From: Bacteroidota bacterium
Lineage (GTDB): Bacteria > Bacteroidota > Bacteroidia > Chitinophagales > Chitinophagaceae
Direction of reading: 5' to 3'
Length of the DNA: 64,000 bases
Assembly (NCBI GenBank): GCA_018267915.1
Contig: JAFDXN010000025.1
Coordinates: forward strand, 186,001-250,000
Shown here: positions 31,173-40,645 of the stretch, piece by piece
How the letters are laid out: each line of letters starts with the position of its first letter
Position numbering within the stretch: the first letter of the stretch is position 1
Notes under the pieces: generated by a model
What the model was told of the DNA's origin: nothing
Seen by the model: only the letters and a program-made list of their open reading frames with translations
Database searches by the model: none
Translations under genes and position numbers: made by a program

Positions 31173-32161
31173 GAGATCCAGCCCTGGTTGTGCAGGTACT
31201 TGGCTATCTGCACGGCGTTGGTTGCAGCACCCTTACGCAGGTTATCCGACACAATCCAGCAGTTCAGTGTATTGGGCTGTGAATAATCCCTCCTGATACG
31301 ACCTACGAACACTTCATCCTTTCCCGCGGCATCGATGGGCATAGGATAAGCATTGGCCTTTGGATTATCCACTACCACTATGCCGGATGTGTTCTGCAGC
31401 ATTTCGCGAACCACATTCTCATCGAAATCTTTTTCAAATTCAATATTCACGCTCTCACTATGGCCACCTATCACCGGTACACGCACTGTAGTCGCGGTCA
31501 CTTTAATATTATAGTCACCCATGATCTTGCAGGTCTCATTCACCATTTTCATCTCTTCTTTTGTATATCCATTGTCGAGAAAGCTATCTATGTGAGGGAT
31601 CACGTTCAGGTCGATCTGGTGTGGATATACGCCAAAGCCGTTACCTCCGACGCGCTCGTCCAGCAGTTCTTTCACCGCCTTCTGCCCCGTGCCCGTTACC
31701 GACTGGTAGGTGCTGACCACAACGCGTTTGATCTTATAATGTGTATGCAAAGGTTGCAATATCATCACCATCTGTATCGTAGAGCAGTTCGGGTTTGCGA
31801 TGATAAGGTCATCTTTTGTCAGCACATGTCCATTCACTTCGGGAACGATGAGCTTCTTTTCCGCGTGCATCCGCCATGCGGAAGAATTGTCTACAACATA
31901 ACAACCAATAGCGGCAAAGCGGGGAGCCAGCTCAAGAGATACACTGCCTCCTGCAGAGAAGAGAGCAACTGCCGGCTTCTTAGCCAGCGCTTCGTCTACA
32001 GACAGGATGGTATAAGTCTTGCCTTTAAACTCAATCGTTTGACCAACCGAGCGTTCGGATGCAACGGGGATCAGCTCAGAAACAGGAAAATTCCTTTCCT
32101 CCAGGATGCGCAACATGGTACTACCCACCAGGCCTGTTATACCCACTACTGCTACTTTCAT
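31169..32161 (-). CDS. asd: Aspartate-semialdehyde dehydrogenase
   Basis: A 330-residue enzyme of the lysine/threonine/methionine branch. The dinucleotide loop is GITGLVGSTML (7-17), the catalytic cysteine is C126 in NPNCSTIQM, and the later GGHSESVNIEFE holds the conserved His. Together with lysA at 39317 it fits diaminopimelate/lysine synthesis, though the two are not adjacent. A -7 element TACATTTG (minus strand, 32191-32184) precedes the ATG by 22 bp. Confidence 0.95.
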   Translation of the reverse strand: MKVAVVGITGLVGSTMLRILEERNFPVSELIPVASERSVGQTIEFKGKTYTILSVDEALAKKPAVALFSAGGSVSLELAPRFAAIGCYVVDNSSAWRMHAEKKLIVPEVNGHVLTKDDLIIANPNCSTIQMVMILQPLHTHYKIKRVVVSTYQSVTGTGQKAVKELLDERVGGNGFGVYPHQIDLNVIPHIDSFLDNGYTKEEMKMVNETCKIMGDYNIKVTATTVRVPVIGGHSESVNIEFEKDFDENVVREMLQNTSGIVVVDNPKANAYPMPIDAAGKDEVFVGRIRRDYSQPNTLNCWIVSDNLRKGAATNAVQIAKYLHNQGWIS

Positions 32162-32183
32162 TGTAAAAAATTATTTCGGAGCA

Positions 32184-32191
32184 CAAATGTA
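32184..32191 (-). promoter_or_regulatory. -7 element of asd
   Basis: On the minus strand the bases read TACATTTG, matching TAnnTTTG, with a leader of roughly 16 nt to the ATG at 32161. A -33 TTG is not clear. Confidence 0.6.
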
Positions 32192-32238
32192 GGAAACGGG
32201 ATGCGAACGGAAAACTCGTTGAACTTTGGTAATGCAAA

Positions 32239-33927
32239 TTATTCGATCAGCAGCTTTTTACACACGGTTGCAGTACTGCCGCTGAGACGCAACAGGTACA
32301 TGCCTGCAGGCGCTTCCAGGGAAACCGGCATATCGACGCTTTTAGCCTTTGAAAGGCTGGCACTGTACACAACACGCCCGAACAAATCAACTATAGAAAG
32401 ATCGCCGAATTGATTATTACTTATAGAAATGCTGAATTGCTGCTTTGCCGGATTCGGGAAGATGGTTACTTCACTATTCTCTTGTTTCTGCTGCGGCACA
32501 CCGGTCACCACCGGGGTCAGCTTTGCCACAAAGATGTCGCCGCTGCCATTGATGGCGTGGTTCTCCGCGGTATCTGAAGAGAAGAATGAGTACTGGCCGG
32601 TAAAGGAACCAGCCACATACATATCCCCAATACCGTGCGAGCTACAGGAAAGAGCAATATCATCGCCTGCACCACCGGCGGTCTTAGCCATGAAGCTGTT
32701 CCATTGGTCATCGAAGCCTAACACGAAAATATCGGAGGTATTGTTGTGCATCGTGTTATGAATGGCGAATGTGTCAACAAGGAAAGAATCGCTGGTAAAG
32801 TAGCCTGTAAGAAATGCTTTCCCTACGATGTTCTGATCGATAGTAACACCGCCTATTTCATCGCCGGTGCCACCTGCACGCATTGCATGCTTAAGTGTAC
32901 CGCTGCTATCGTACTGCAGCAGGAAGGCATCGAGTGTAGAACTATTGGCATTAACAAGGGTGGCGGTATCAAACTTGACATTAGTACCGGTGAAGCTACC
33001 AGAGACATATACATCCTCCAAGGGATCGATGCCCGCGGCAACCCAGGAACCATTACGTCCGGTGTTGCCGATGGATTTCCTCGCCCATATGGCGTTACCA
33101 CTGCTGTCGTACTTAACTATAAAGGTGTTCAGATTGCCTGTACTGTTGGTGAGCGTCTGTGCGCCGAAGGTAGCAGTGGGGCTGCCGAAATACCCGGTAA
33201 TATATACATCCCCTGCTCCCGACTTGCCGATGCTGACGCTGTTACCACCATCGATGTGGTTGCCACCGCCATTACGTGCCCAATGAACATTACCACTGCT
33301 ATCATACTTCACGAGGAACATATCAAAGCTATCGAGCCCCAGATTGTTCAAAGTGGCGGCTCCAAATGTTATGGACGGGCCCTGGTATTCGCCGGTCACA
33401 TAGGCATTGCCCCAGACATCAACTGCAAGACCATGGGCTGCAGAGCTATTGGTATTGACGGCATTGTGTGCCCATATCACATTACCTGCATTATCATACC
33501 GCACAAGGTACATGCAGCCGTTGCCGGTGTTGGAGAGCGTGAATGTACCGAAAGTAATAGACGGCCCGGAATAACTGCCTGCAACATAAAGACCATGACC
33601 GGTAGGATCGAGCGCCACTGCGAAAGCGCGACTGTCGCTGCAGGCCGAAGAGGTCTTCGCCCACATCACATTGCCGTTGCTGTTATACTTTGCAATGAAC
33701 ATATTGCGTGTGCCCGTAAGCGTGAGCGTGAAGGTGCCGAAGCTCACCGTGGGACTGGAAAAGGAACCGATCACATAACTATTGCCCGGACCATCGCTGA
33801 CACATTGGCCTCCCAACTCCTCATTTGCGGTACCGCCTGCATCTTCTACCCAGGCCCAATCCCAAACCTGTGCGTGAACATTCATTGCCCAAAAAGCCAT
33901 TATCAACAGTACCAGCAAGCGTTTCAT
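32239..33927 (-). CDS. Secreted SBBP-type beta-propeller protein with type IX sorting domain
   Basis: A 562-residue protein. Residues 1-19 are a signal peptide (WAMNVHAQ). The body is a series of about eight repeats with the pattern F-I-V-K-Y-D-S-S-G-N-x-x-W-A-x and x-D-x-x-G-N-x-Y-V-x-G-x-F, typical of SBBP repeats that form beta-propellers. The C-terminal 80 residues (EVTIFPNPAKQQFSISI, GRVVYSASL, PAGMYLLRL, KKLLIE) are a type A T9SS sorting domain, so it is secreted across the outer membrane. Function of the propeller is unknown. Confidence 0.85.
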   Translation of the reverse strand: MKRLLVLLIMAFWAMNVHAQVWDWAWVEDAGGTANEELGGQCVSDGPGNSYVIGSFSSPTVSFGTFTLTLTGTRNMFIAKYNSNGNVMWAKTSSACSDSRAFAVALDPTGHGLYVAGSYSGPSITFGTFTLSNTGNGCMYLVRYDNAGNVIWAHNAVNTNSSAAHGLAVDVWGNAYVTGEYQGPSITFGAATLNNLGLDSFDMFLVKYDSSGNVHWARNGGGNHIDGGNSVSIGKSGAGDVYITGYFGSPTATFGAQTLTNSTGNLNTFIVKYDSSGNAIWARKSIGNTGRNGSWVAAGIDPLEDVYVSGSFTGTNVKFDTATLVNANSSTLDAFLLQYDSSGTLKHAMRAGGTGDEIGGVTIDQNIVGKAFLTGYFTSDSFLVDTFAIHNTMHNNTSDIFVLGFDDQWNSFMAKTAGGAGDDIALSCSSHGIGDMYVAGSFTGQYSFFSSDTAENHAINGSGDIFVAKLTPVVTGVPQQKQENSEVTIFPNPAKQQFSISISNNQFGDLSIVDLFGRVVYSASLSKAKSVDMPVSLEAPAGMYLLRLSGSTATVCKKLLIE

Positions 33928-34022
33928 ATAGTCGTTTTCTTAATTAAGGTGCGTTTAATACTGCAATTTATTAATAATAAAATTCTATCCCGAAAAAGGC
34001 TCAAATGCCGACATTTGCACCT

Positions 34023-35777
34023 ATGAAAAACCTTGCAGCGCTGAACAAATATTTTGTGAAGTATAAGTGGCGGCTGTTGCTAGGCATACTTTTCACCAGC
34101 ACCTCCAACCTCTTTACCGTAATGCAGCCCGACGTGGTAAAAAGGGTGCTGGATGTGGTGCAAAAAAACATTGAACAGCACATACCCGTGTCGGCAAAAT
34201 ACATTCTTGAATGCGGCTTATTGTTGCTGGGCTTAGCCATCATGCGGGGCATTTTTATGTTCTTCATGCGACAGACCATTATTGTAATGTCGCGCCACAT
34301 AGAGTTCGACCAGAAGAACGAGATCTTCAATCATTATCAAAAGCTCCACACCCATTTCTTTAAGACCCATTTCACCGGCGATATGATGAACAGACTGTCT
34401 GAAGATGTGTCGCGGGTGCGGATGTATATAGGACCGGCGATCATGTATGCTACCAACCTTGTGACCTTGACGGTGTTGTGCCTCTGGTATATGTTCCGTG
34501 TGAACGTGATGCTGACGCTGTATGTTATTGCTCCGTTACCGCTGCTTGCATTGTCGGTGTACCTTGTGAACAGCCTGATCTATAAGAAAAGCGAGCGGAT
34601 ACAGGCGCAGCTATCGGGGCTTACATCCACAGCGCAGGAATCTTATTCAGGCATTCGTGTGATCAAGTCTTTCGTACAGGAGTTGAACATGATGCGCTTC
34701 TTCAACAACACATCTGAGAAGTACCGGAAAAGCACTATCAACTTATCATTAACCGAATCGATCTATTTTCCCTCCATCACTTTTTTCACCAGCATCAGCA
34801 TATTGAGCACCATCCTTGTAGGCGGTTACCTTGCCATACATGGAGGAGGTGTTACGATAGGACAGATCGGTCAGTTCGTTTTGTACATCAACCTGCTTAT
34901 GTTCCCGATCTCGAGCATCGGGATGGTAGCGTCCATTATACAGCGCGCTAATGTTTCGCAAACGCGTATCAATGAATTCCTGCATACGGTGCCGGAGATA
35001 CAAAGCCCGGGCGATGCAATAAAGCCGGTAGTAAAAGGCAAAATAGACCTCGACAATATTACCTTCACTTACCCACATACCGGTATCACTGCGCTACAAA
35101 ATTTTAGCCTGCACTTAAAACCGGGACAAAAGGCAGCGATCATAGGAGGTACAGGGTCTGGCAAATCAACCATTGCCCATATGCTGCTACGCATGTATGA
35201 TGTGCCGCAGGGACAGGTGTTGCTGGATGATATACCTGTAACGAAGTTCGACCTGCAGGAACTGCGCAGGCAAATAGCGTATGCACCACAGGAGGCTTTC
35301 CTTTTTTCAGACACCGTATACAACAACATTAAGTTCGGGAACGATGCTGCCAGCGAAGCCGAAGTAAAAGAAGCTGCGAAGCTTGCAGACCTCGAAAAAG
35401 ACATTGCCACATTTGCGAAAGGATATGAAACCGTTATTGGTGAACGAGGTGTAATGCTATCCGGCGGGCAGAAGCAGCGTATGGTGCTGGCAAGGGCGCT
35501 GGTGAAAAACAGTAATATCCTGATGATGGATGATTCCCTCTCGGCTGTAGATACGCAAACAGAGAAAACCATATTGCAAAACCTGCTGCCTTACCTGGAA
35601 GATAAAACCGCGATCGTCATTACACACCGCATATTTACCGGATGGCAATTTGACAAGATCGTGGTACTCGACAATGGAACGATAGCGGAACAAGGCACCC
35701 ATACCGAATTGATGACACTCAATGGACGATACGCTAAACTGTTCAGGCACCAGACGGAAACAAACAGTATAAACTAG
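34023..35777 (+). CDS. ABC transporter, fused permease and ATP-binding protein
   Basis: A 584-residue half-transporter of the exporter type (MsbA/LmrA-like). The membrane domain with six helices covers about 1-330. The ATP-binding domain has Walker A at 375-383 (GGTGSGKST), the signature LSGGQKQR, and Walker B NILMMDDSLSAVD. The start is ATG 34023 (MKNLAALNKYFVKYK); an ATG at 34005 (MPTFAPMKN) is less likely. It may export lipid or drug; substrate is not shown. The next gene starts 4 bp after it. Confidence 0.92.
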   Translation: MKNLAALNKYFVKYKWRLLLGILFTSTSNLFTVMQPDVVKRVLDVVQKNIEQHIPVSAKYILECGLLLLGLAIMRGIFMFFMRQTIIVMSRHIEFDQKNEIFNHYQKLHTHFFKTHFTGDMMNRLSEDVSRVRMYIGPAIMYATNLVTLTVLCLWYMFRVNVMLTLYVIAPLPLLALSVYLVNSLIYKKSERIQAQLSGLTSTAQESYSGIRVIKSFVQELNMMRFFNNTSEKYRKSTINLSLTESIYFPSITFFTSISILSTILVGGYLAIHGGGVTIGQIGQFVLYINLLMFPISSIGMVASIIQRANVSQTRINEFLHTVPEIQSPGDAIKPVVKGKIDLDNITFTYPHTGITALQNFSLHLKPGQKAAIIGGTGSGKSTIAHMLLRMYDVPQGQVLLDDIPVTKFDLQELRRQIAYAPQEAFLFSDTVYNNIKFGNDAASEAEVKEAAKLADLEKDIATFAKGYETVIGERGVMLSGGQKQRMVLARALVKNSNILMMDDSLSAVDTQTEKTILQNLLPYLEDKTAIVITHRIFTGWQFDKIVVLDNGTIAEQGTHTELMTLNGRYAKLFRHQTETNSIN

Positions 35778-35781
35778 CAAG

Positions 35782-36486
35782 ATGATGCGCGGGAAAAAAC
35801 AAAGTATCGTGCTGGTAACGACTGTTGTGGTCCTGGCCTGCTGTGCCTGTGGCTGGTATATAAAGGACGATCTATATGCCCGCTACTATAACCATAGGGT
35901 TCGCGAGGTATTAAAACAGCGAAGCAGCGACCGCATGCAAAACAGCGGGAACCTTGTGGCAGAAGACTCCTGCATACGTCTGCTACAAAGCGGCGACCTT
36001 GTGATGCGAACAGGGGCAGATGTGATAAGCTATATGCTGTGCCAGATGAACCAGGAAAATAAAACTTATTCGCACTGCGGGCTGGTAATGATAGAGAATG
36101 GCTATCCATTTGTATATCACAGTATCGGTGGTGAAGACAATCCTGACGAAGTACTACGCCGAGACCCGGCAAAGTTTTTCTTTTCTCCTGCTAACAACCT
36201 TGGTTTCGGCATAGCAAGATATGACGCTGACAGCCAGCATATTGCACGGCTCCATAGCGTGGTGCAAAGGCTTTACAAGGAAAAACACAAGTTCGATCTG
36301 AAGTTCGACTTATCGACCGACGACCGTTTTTACTGTGCTGAATTTGTATACAAAGCGATGAATGAAGCAATGAAGGATAGCCGTTATATACAACCCATTA
36401 CACGAAATGGATTTACCTTCGTAGGCGTGGATAATCTCTTCTGTAACAGCCATGCAAAGGTGATTTGTCAAATAGAATATAAGTGA
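35782..36486 (+). CDS. YiiX/YebB-like permuted papain-fold enzyme (DUF830/NlpC-P60 relative)
   Basis: A 234-residue protein with a N-terminal membrane helix at about 8-24. The circularly permuted NlpC/P60 pattern shows as SGDLVMRTGAD (about 70-80), H98 in YSHCGLVM, and C185 in FYCAEFVYKA, i.e. His before Cys in permuted order. Such enzymes hydrolyse amide or ester bonds in lipids or peptidoglycan at the cell surface. It is directly downstream of the ABC exporter. Substrate unknown. Confidence 0.78.
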   Translation: MMRGKKQSIVLVTTVVVLACCACGWYIKDDLYARYYNHRVREVLKQRSSDRMQNSGNLVAEDSCIRLLQSGDLVMRTGADVISYMLCQMNQENKTYSHCGLVMIENGYPFVYHSIGGEDNPDEVLRRDPAKFFFSPANNLGFGIARYDADSQHIARLHSVVQRLYKEKHKFDLKFDLSTDDRFYCAEFVYKAMNEAMKDSRYIQPITRNGFTFVGVDNLFCNSHAKVICQIEYK

Positions 36487-36494
36487 TACCTTTG
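36465..36494 (+). promoter_or_regulatory. Bacteroidota-type promoter of the 36519 lipoprotein gene
   Basis: TTG at 36465-36467 and TACCTTTG at 36487-36494 are 19 bp apart, the full consensus. It lies within the end of the YiiX-like gene. A start near 36501 gives an 18-nt leader. Confidence 0.75.
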
Positions 36495-36518
36495 CCGCAA
36501 TCAAAAACGGATGCATTT

Positions 36519-37016
36519 ATGAAAAAGGTTTTCTCCTATGTTTCAATAATATTGGCAGCAGCAATTATCATGACCGGGTGTTCGAGGAATTCGCCCAAGG
36601 CAGTGGCGACCACCTACCTTGAAGCGTATTATCACATGGATTATGACGCTGCCAAAAAAGTATCGACCGAGGAGACAAAAAGCACGCTTGGCATGATGCA
36701 ATCGCTTTCAGCAAATTTTTATCCCGATTCAATGAAGAAAGCTGCAAAAGCTATTAAAGTGAACATAAAAGACGTGAAAGAGGAAGGAGATAAAGCGACA
36801 GTTACTTACAACACATCTGTAACACCAACGGACCAGACACTGCACCTGGTAAAACAGAAAGGCAAATGGCTGGTACAATGGACAAAGCAAGATGAACTGA
36901 AGGGAGCGGGTGGAGCCGACACTACCGGAACAGAACCTGAGCCCACCATGGGTGACTCAACAACCGGAGGCGCAAGTACTGAACCAGCACCTGCCGATAC
37001 CGGAGCTGCAAAATAG
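36519..37016 (+). CDS. DUF4878-like lipoprotein
   Basis: A 165-residue lipoprotein. The signal peptide ends in MTGC (Cys21). Residues about 28-120 (AVATTYLEAYYHMDYDAAKKVS, VKEEGDKATVTYN, LVKQKGKWLVQWTKQDE) have the NTF2-like/DUF4878 pattern of a small alpha+beta domain. A Pro/Thr/Gly/Ala-rich tail ends the protein. An in-frame start at 36483 would sit upstream of the -7 element and is rejected. It is probably an extracytoplasmic stress or storage protein; function unknown. Confidence 0.8.
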   Translation: MKKVFSYVSIILAAAIIMTGCSRNSPKAVATTYLEAYYHMDYDAAKKVSTEETKSTLGMMQSLSANFYPDSMKKAAKAIKVNIKDVKEEGDKATVTYNTSVTPTDQTLHLVKQKGKWLVQWTKQDELKGAGGADTTGTEPEPTMGDSTTGGASTEPAPADTGAAK

Positions 37017-37037
37017 CAATAGAAGAAATCATTTAAT

Positions 37038-37062
37038 GAGGGCCGCTTTGCGACCCTCTTTT
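37038..37062 (+). terminator. Terminator after the lipoprotein gene
   Basis: GAGGG and CCCTC (37038-37042 and 37054-37058) pair with an inner CGC/GCG stem and a TTT loop, followed by seven T residues. The minus-strand SpmAB gene ends at 37064, so it could also act on that side. Confidence 0.85.
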
Positions 37063-37063
37063 T

Positions 37064-38533
37064 TTATGCCGCCGCACCGAAAAACAGGTAACAGAGGATG
37101 ATAGAAGTGATGATACCCACCAGATCGGCAAGCAGCATGGCGCCTACCGCATAGCGTGTATCACGTACGGAGACCGCACCGAAGTAAACAGCGATAACAT
37201 AAAAAGTGGTATCGGAAGAGCCTTGCAAAATGCATGACAGACGGCCGGCAAAAGAATCGGGGCCAAAAGTCTTCATGGTATCCACCATCATGCCGCGGGC
37301 GCCGCTTCCACTCAAGGGCTTGATGAGTGCAGTAGGGAGCCCGTCGACAAAACGCGTATCTGTACCTAGAGCGGTAAATAAGTGTTTGACGCCGTTAATC
37401 AGTACATCGAAGGTGCCGCTGGTGCGCAACATGCTTATAGCGACCAACATACCTACGAGATAAGGAATGATCCGGACAGCCGTTTCAAAGCCGCCCTTTG
37501 CCCCCTCAACGAAAGCATCGAAGATGTTGATCTTTTTATACAGGCCCCCTAGCACGATGAGCAGGAACAGAAGCAGAATCAGCCCATTACTCAGCAAGGC
37601 AGAAAATGATCTGACACTGTCTGTATCAAGCGATGTGATGTAGACGACGAGCGCAGCAATAATGGCGGAAAGGCCGCCGATCCAAAGGAGCATAACTGGC
37701 TGGAAAATGTTGATCCGCTGCCTGAAAGACACAATTAGCATTGCGGCTAATGTGGCCACGAAAGTAGCGATCATGCAGGGCACAAATATATCTGTGGGGC
37801 TTGCGGATTTCAACGAAGCACGGGCAGCTATAATACTTACGGGTATCAGCGTGAGACCGGATGCATGCAGGCAAAGGAACATGATCTGCGCGTTGGACGC
37901 CCTGTCTTTATCGGGGTTGACCTCCTGCAGGCTTTCCATAGCCTTAAGCCCGAATGGGGTGGCTGCATTGTCGAGGCCAAGGAGGTTTGCAGAAAAATTC
38001 ATCATCATATGCCCCATTGCGGGATGGCCTGGTGGCAGATCGGGGAAGAGACGATTGAAGAATGGACCGATAATGCGCGACAATAAATTGATACCGCCTG
38101 CCCTCTCGGCAATACTCATAAAGCCCATGAACAATGCCATGATGCCTATAAGACCAATGCTGATGTTCACCGCGCTTTTGCAAGTCTCAATGATGCCATC
38201 GGCCTTCTTTACCAGTTTTGTTTCAATCCCGGGATAGGTGAAGGCTACCAGTCCCGGATATGTGGCCTGCGCGGTTGGCAGACGTTCTTTATCTGCAATG
38301 ATTATTGATGGTTTATGTTGGGAATCCGCAAGGATATACCCATAGTCTTCAAGATGCTTTTGTATGGCCGGTGCCGGTGCGGGATCGGCACGATACCAAG
38401 TAGTATCGTAAACATCATCGGCTTTGCCGGTGAGCATGCGGCTCAATACTTTCTGATCGCCGGAAAAACATTTAAAGCCGGCTACTGCAACGGCGATAAT
38501 AATAAAGGCAGCCCAGATGCGGCTCAATGCCAT
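37064..38533 (-). CDS. SpmA-SpmB fusion membrane protein (nucleoside recognition domain)
   Basis: A 489-residue protein with about 10-11 hydrophobic helices. The first half contains SAVNISIGLIGIMALFMGFM and LLGLDNAATPFGLKAMESL, as in spore maturation protein A. The second half contains IPYLVGMLVAISMLRTSG and GSGARGMMVDTMKTFGPDSF, as in SpmB. Bacteroidota do not sporulate, so the name is historical; a transport role for nucleosides or peptidoglycan-related small molecules is possible. An insert at about 35-100 is soluble. Confidence 0.85.
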   Translation of the reverse strand: MALSRIWAAFIIIAVAVAGFKCFSGDQKVLSRMLTGKADDVYDTTWYRADPAPAPAIQKHLEDYGYILADSQHKPSIIIADKERLPTAQATYPGLVAFTYPGIETKLVKKADGIIETCKSAVNISIGLIGIMALFMGFMSIAERAGGINLLSRIIGPFFNRLFPDLPPGHPAMGHMMMNFSANLLGLDNAATPFGLKAMESLQEVNPDKDRASNAQIMFLCLHASGLTLIPVSIIAARASLKSASPTDIFVPCMIATFVATLAAMLIVSFRQRINIFQPVMLLWIGGLSAIIAALVVYITSLDTDSVRSFSALLSNGLILLLFLLIVLGGLYKKINIFDAFVEGAKGGFETAVRIIPYLVGMLVAISMLRTSGTFDVLINGVKHLFTALGTDTRFVDGLPTALIKPLSGSGARGMMVDTMKTFGPDSFAGRLSCILQGSSDTTFYVIAVYFGAVSVRDTRYAVGAMLLADLVGIITSIILCYLFFGAAA

Positions 38534-38610
38534 AGTATCTATTTGGGATTGAAATTAAGACTTCGGGCCGGAAAGTGAAAGGACAGAGAATTTATGCGGC
38601 ACGAGAGATC

Positions 38611-39192
38611 TCAGGTAGTCTGTTTAGTGATATACTGCGGCACTTCAGGGGGCTGGTATTGTGCGAGCATATCAAGTAACTCTTCCGAAGATTCGCTGCT
38701 GAGCAGCATAGAAGCATAGCATTCATTCAGGAAGCCTTCGGTCACCATGTTGTTAACCATTACTTTGAGCCCGTCATAATATCCATTGATGTTAAGCAAG
38801 GCAATCGGCTTTTCGTGCAACCCTAACTGCGCCCAGGTAAGCATCTCAAACATTTCTTCCATGGTGCCGAAGCCTCCGGGCAATACAATAGCAGCGTCGC
38901 AGAGTTCATGCATTTTCATTTTGCGCTCGTGCATGGTATTTACGAGGATCATCTCTGTGATGCCCTCGTGCGCAATTTCTTTTGTCTGGAGGAAATGAGG
39001 AATAACGCCTATGACTTCGCCGCCCTTGTCGAGTGCGCCCTCGGCTATAGCGCCCATGAGGCCAACTTTAGCCCCGCCATAGATGAGCCTTATGTTGCGC
39101 CCGGCCAGTAAGCTACCTAAGCCATAGGCCGTGTCGCGATAACTACTATCGTAGCCCTCGGCGGAGCCACAAAAAACGACAATGCTATTCAT
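38611..39192 (-). CDS. LOG-family (TIGR00730) nucleotide 5'-monophosphate phosphoribohydrolase
   Basis: A 193-residue Rossmann-like protein. The defining motif PGGFGTMEE lies at 105-113, with GGAKVGLMGA near 39-48. Family members cleave nucleoside 5'-monophosphates to base and ribose 5-phosphate (for example cytokinin activation) or, in bacteria, act on AMP and pyrimidine monophosphates. It is a single-gene unit between SpmAB and lysA. Physiological substrate unknown. Confidence 0.88.
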   Translation of the reverse strand: MNSIVVFCGSAEGYDSSYRDTAYGLGSLLAGRNIRLIYGGAKVGLMGAIAEGALDKGGEVIGVIPHFLQTKEIAHEGITEMILVNTMHERKMKMHELCDAAIVLPGGFGTMEEMFEMLTWAQLGLHEKPIALLNINGYYDGLKVMVNNMVTEGFLNECYASMLLSSESSEELLDMLAQYQPPEVPQYITKQTT

Positions 39193-39316
39193 TGGGATAT
39201 GTTTGTAACCAAAAATAATAATAAATGTGCCTGGTGGCGCATTAAATGATGATGAACGCAGACAATAGCGAGATGAGCAGCAATATAAATATCTGCTAAT
39301 GCCCTATGCCACCAAC

Positions 39317-40531
39317 CTAAAGCACCTCAACCTGGTTGCGCAGCAGATCTTCGAACTGGTCGCGTTCCCTGATAAGTGCAGCTTTGCCATCTTTAAAGAG
39401 CACTTCGGCAGGTTTGAGCCTTGAGTTGAAGTTGCTGCTCATTTCGAAACCATAAGCCCCAGCATTGTAGAAGACAAGGTAATCGCCTTCGCGCACTTCA
39501 TTGAGGACGCGGTCCCATGCAAAGGTGTCTGTCTCGCAAATATTGCCCACAACTGTATAAATACGTTCGGGTCCGGAAGGGTTTGAAATATTGGCAATCT
39601 TGTGGTAGGCATCGTAGAACATGGGACGTATAAGGTGGTTAAAGCCTGAGTTGACACCCACAAAAACCGTTGCCGTAGTTTGCTTGATCACATTGGTCTT
39701 TACTACAAAATAGCCACACTCGCTAACCAGGTACTTGCCCGGCTCGAACCATATCTCCAGGCTGCGACCATACTCCTTTTCAAATTCTTTTACCGCCTCC
39801 GTAAGCTTCGCACCCAATGTTACTACATCGGTCTCAGGGTCACCTTCTTTATACGGCACTTTGAAACCGCTACCCAAGTCAATAAATTCAAGCGAGTTGA
39901 AATGCGAAGCAATTGAAAACATTACTTCCAGGCTTTGCAGAAAGACATTTACATCCTTTATCTCGCTACCGGTGTGCATGTGCAAACCCTGAACATGCAG
40001 ATCGGTGGTTTTGACAATTCGCTCAATGTGTCGCATCTGGTGGATAGATATACCAAATTTGCTATCTATATGACCGGTCGAAATCTTGTAATTTCCCCCC
40101 GCCTCGATATGGGGGTTAATGCGAATACATACCGGGTAGGTGTTACCAAATTTATTACCGAAACGTTCCAGAATGGATATGTTGTCAATGTTAATATTAA
40201 CACCAAGCGTCATCGCATCAGCTATTTCGTTGAAGTCGACACAGTTAGGAGTAAAAAGCACTTGTTTGGGGCTGAAGCCGGCTTTGAGGCCCAGCATTAC
40301 CTCATTGATACTTACGCAATCAAGATTGGCGCCCAGCTGCTTCAAATATTTCAAAATATTGATATTGGTAAGCGCCTTACAGGCATAGAAAAAACGTGTG
40401 GGATGACCTTTAAATGCCTCGGTGAGTTTATCATATTGCTGGGCGATCTTCTCTGCGTGATACACGTAAACCGGTGTACCGAATTCATTGGCGATGGTGA
40501 TCAATTGACCATTGGTAATCGGCTGATACAT
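39317..40531 (-). CDS. lysA: Diaminopimelate decarboxylase
   Basis: A 404-residue PLP enzyme of the alanine racemase/ornithine decarboxylase fold that makes lysine from meso-diaminopimelate. K52 in FFYACKALTN binds PLP. HTGSEIKD, GSGFKVPY, WFEPGKYLVSECGY and the C-terminal VGNICETDTFAWDR (active-site Cys) follow. Complete and of normal length. It is a single-gene unit on the minus strand. Confidence 0.93.
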   Translation of the reverse strand: MYQPITNGQLITIANEFGTPVYVYHAEKIAQQYDKLTEAFKGHPTRFFYACKALTNINILKYLKQLGANLDCVSINEVMLGLKAGFSPKQVLFTPNCVDFNEIADAMTLGVNINIDNISILERFGNKFGNTYPVCIRINPHIEAGGNYKISTGHIDSKFGISIHQMRHIERIVKTTDLHVQGLHMHTGSEIKDVNVFLQSLEVMFSIASHFNSLEFIDLGSGFKVPYKEGDPETDVVTLGAKLTEAVKEFEKEYGRSLEIWFEPGKYLVSECGYFVVKTNVIKQTTATVFVGVNSGFNHLIRPMFYDAYHKIANISNPSGPERIYTVVGNICETDTFAWDRVLNEVREGDYLVFYNAGAYGFEMSSNFNSRLKPAEVLFKDGKAALIRERDQFEDLLRNQVEVL

Positions 40532-40645
40532 AAGAGCGCGAAATTAATACACAGTTTTTATTTGAAAAAAACAAGCTGAGAATGCATATTTTGTTAACTT
40601 AGTGATTAATATCATGTATCTTTTATCAATCTGAACCTTAAAAAA

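Noticed and set aside
32746..34026. A 426-codon plus-strand frame opposite the SBBP-repeat gene
   Set aside because: The minus strand has a signal peptide, regular propeller repeats and a T9SS domain; the opposite frame looks like a shadow of the repeats.
36483..36518. A longer start for the lipoprotein at 36519
   Set aside because: It would lie upstream of the predicted transcription start and would place 12 extra residues before the signal peptide.
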